From JAEZVV01 sp036652035 (GTDB taxonomy: Bacteria; Pseudomonadota; Gammaproteobacteria; Burkholderiales; Burkholderiaceae_F), in assembly GCA_036652035.1 (NCBI GenBank), contig JAVVWR010000088.1:1-7450 (forward strand): a DNA stretch of 7,450 bases, given 5' to 3'. Positions 7,180 through 7,450 of this stretch are shown in pieces. Made by a program: the position numbers and the translations under genes. The stretch's first letter is position 1. Every line of letters starts with the position of its first letter. The notes below the pieces were generated by a model. The model was not told where the DNA came from and ran no database searches. It saw only the letters and a list, made by a program, of their open reading frames with translations.

Positions 7180-7242
7180 GCGTGATTCCGCCCGCCCGTT
7201 TCACGGATCGCGACGGAGGAAGCCTGGGATTGGATACGTGTT

Positions 7243-7324
7243 CCACGGGTTGGCCCCGCGGCAGCCGGCGTCTAGCGACGCCAGCACCAAACCCCCTGGG
7301 CGTGCCAGCCGTTGGGCTTGGCAC
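7243..7324 (-). promoter_or_regulatory. Stacked hairpins of the trp leader (attenuator-like)
   Basis: Three hairpins can be drawn in the leader RNA. The first (7324-7302) is GUGCCA-a-GCC, loop CAAC, GGC-UGGCAC: nine pairs with one bulged A, covering leader Trp codon 26. The second (7285-7264) is GCUGGCGUC, loop GCUA, GACGCCGGC: nine pairs including one G-U, covering Trp codon 34 and the leader stop. The third (7261-7243) is CCGCGGG, loop GCCAA, CCCGUGG: seven pairs including one G-U, two bases further on. The leader stretch GGGGGUUUGG (7296-7287) could alternatively pair with the CCAACCC of the third hairpin. A ribosome stalled at Trp 32/34 would disrupt the second hairpin, the usual switch in attenuation. 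No U-run follows any of them, so which element terminates is not clear. Pairings were found by eye, without energy calculation. Confidence 0.6.
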
Positions 7325-7382
7325 TGCACCAGGTCTGCGGCCGCCAACGGGCGGCGAGGGTCAGGTCGTTACAGCGACTCAT
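7272..7382 (-). CDS. trpL: trp operon leader peptide (36 aa, five Trp)
   Basis: A short ORF ending 101 nt before the trpE start and encoding 36 residues. It has Trp at 13, 18, 26, 32 and 34 and ends VWCWRR before TAG. Five Trp in 36 codons is far above chance, and clustering at the 3' end next to the stop is what attenuation leaders show. By family knowledge, the ribosome stalls on these codons when charged tRNA-Trp is scarce, altering folding of the mRNA downstream; the peptide itself usually has no other role. ATG at 7382 is the only ordinary start in this frame, with an in-frame stop 21 codons upstream. The Shine-Dalgarno is poor, only a distant GAG. The ATG overlaps the TGA of a frame entering from the window edge (ATGA), so coupling or near-leaderless translation are possible. 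It resembles E. coli trpL in principle, not in sequence. Confidence 0.8.
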   Translation of the reverse strand: MSRCNDLTLAARWRPQTWCSAKPNGWHAQGVWCWRR

Positions 7383-7450
7383 GCGCGATGCAAGGCTCGG
7401 ACAGTGTCGTGGTGAAGGAGGTGGGCGACGCGATCGGCCGCGTCACTCAT
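7379..7450 (-). CDS. Possible C-terminal tail of an upstream gene
   Basis: One minus-strand frame is open from the window edge for 23 codons and ends with TGA overlapping the trpL ATG. The encoded end, ...HDTVRALHRA, is not recognised. The other two minus-strand frames meet a stop almost at once, and roughly 70 percent of its third positions are G or C. The frame could be the end of a gene upstream of the trp operon or simply untranslated promoter DNA. The codon at the very edge reads ATG, so a tiny complete ORF is also possible. Confidence 0.25.
   Translation of the reverse strand: MSDAADRVAHLLHHDTVRALHRA

Noticed and set aside
5608..7185. Plus-strand open frame (525 codons) opposite trpE
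   Set aside because: It mirrors trpE almost exactly; the composition (His, Val, Asp, Arg and Gly repeats) is that of an antisense shadow in high-GC DNA and not of a protein family.
7383..7422. Possible promoter TTCACC, 17-nt spacer, TTGCAT on the minus strand before trpL
   Set aside because: The -35-like part is fair (4 of 6) but the -10-like part matches only 3 of 6, and it would start transcription almost at the leader ATG. Too weak to list as a promoter from sequence alone.
1..7450. CRISPR array, tRNA or rRNA genes, toxin-antitoxin or defence module
   Set aside because: No regularly spaced repeats, no tRNA-like cloverleaf with CCA-adjacent acceptor stem, and all coding space is taken by assigned genes.

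Overview
The window carries a tryptophan-biosynthesis operon of a GC-rich proteobacterium, most likely a betaproteobacterium (Burkholderiales-like). The grounds are the gene order trpE...trpG...trpD...trpC followed by ung, separate trpE and trpG genes, no trpF/B/A next to trpC, and strongly GC-biased third codon positions. I inferred the taxon from gene order and protein character; no database was searched.

Layout. Everything from about 7450 down to 590 reads on the minus strand. Transcription order is: a possible gene tail entering from the window edge (7450-7379); a 36-codon, Trp-rich leader peptide (trpL, 7382-7272) overlapping stacked RNA hairpins; trpE (7170-5680); a low-specificity L-threonine aldolase, ltaE (5678-4641); trpG (4638-4066); a small secreted protein resembling the LprI/DUF1311 family (4069-3665); trpD (3655-2624); a GNAT acetyltransferase (2624-2082); trpC (2070-1279); and ung, uracil-DNA glycosylase (1282-590). 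Adjacent genes from trpE to ung overlap by a few bases or lie at most 11 nt apart, so one polycistronic mRNA with translational coupling is very likely.

How the genes work together. TrpE and TrpG form anthranilate synthase (chorismate plus glutamine to anthranilate). TrpD adds the phosphoribosyl group and TrpC makes indole-3-glycerol phosphate. TrpF, TrpB and TrpA must be encoded elsewhere. The unusual point is interleaving: one unrelated gene sits between each successive pair of trp genes (ltaE, LprI-like, GNAT), and ung closes the series. Expression of all of them is probably tied to tryptophan supply through the leader.

Left edge. Positions 1 to about 448 (plus strand) hold a broken IS5-family transposase gene: open at the window edge, frameshifted inside a GC dinucleotide run near 280-288, and cut off before its catalytic domain. 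The 140 bp between it and the ung stop contain a compact GC hairpin and no recognisable gene.

The most interesting item is the unannotated-size leader ORF: five Trp codons in 36, with a 9-bp hairpin spanning its last codons and stop. This is the hallmark of ribosome-mediated attenuation, but no canonical U-run terminator is visible. I see no wholly new defence or mobile system here.
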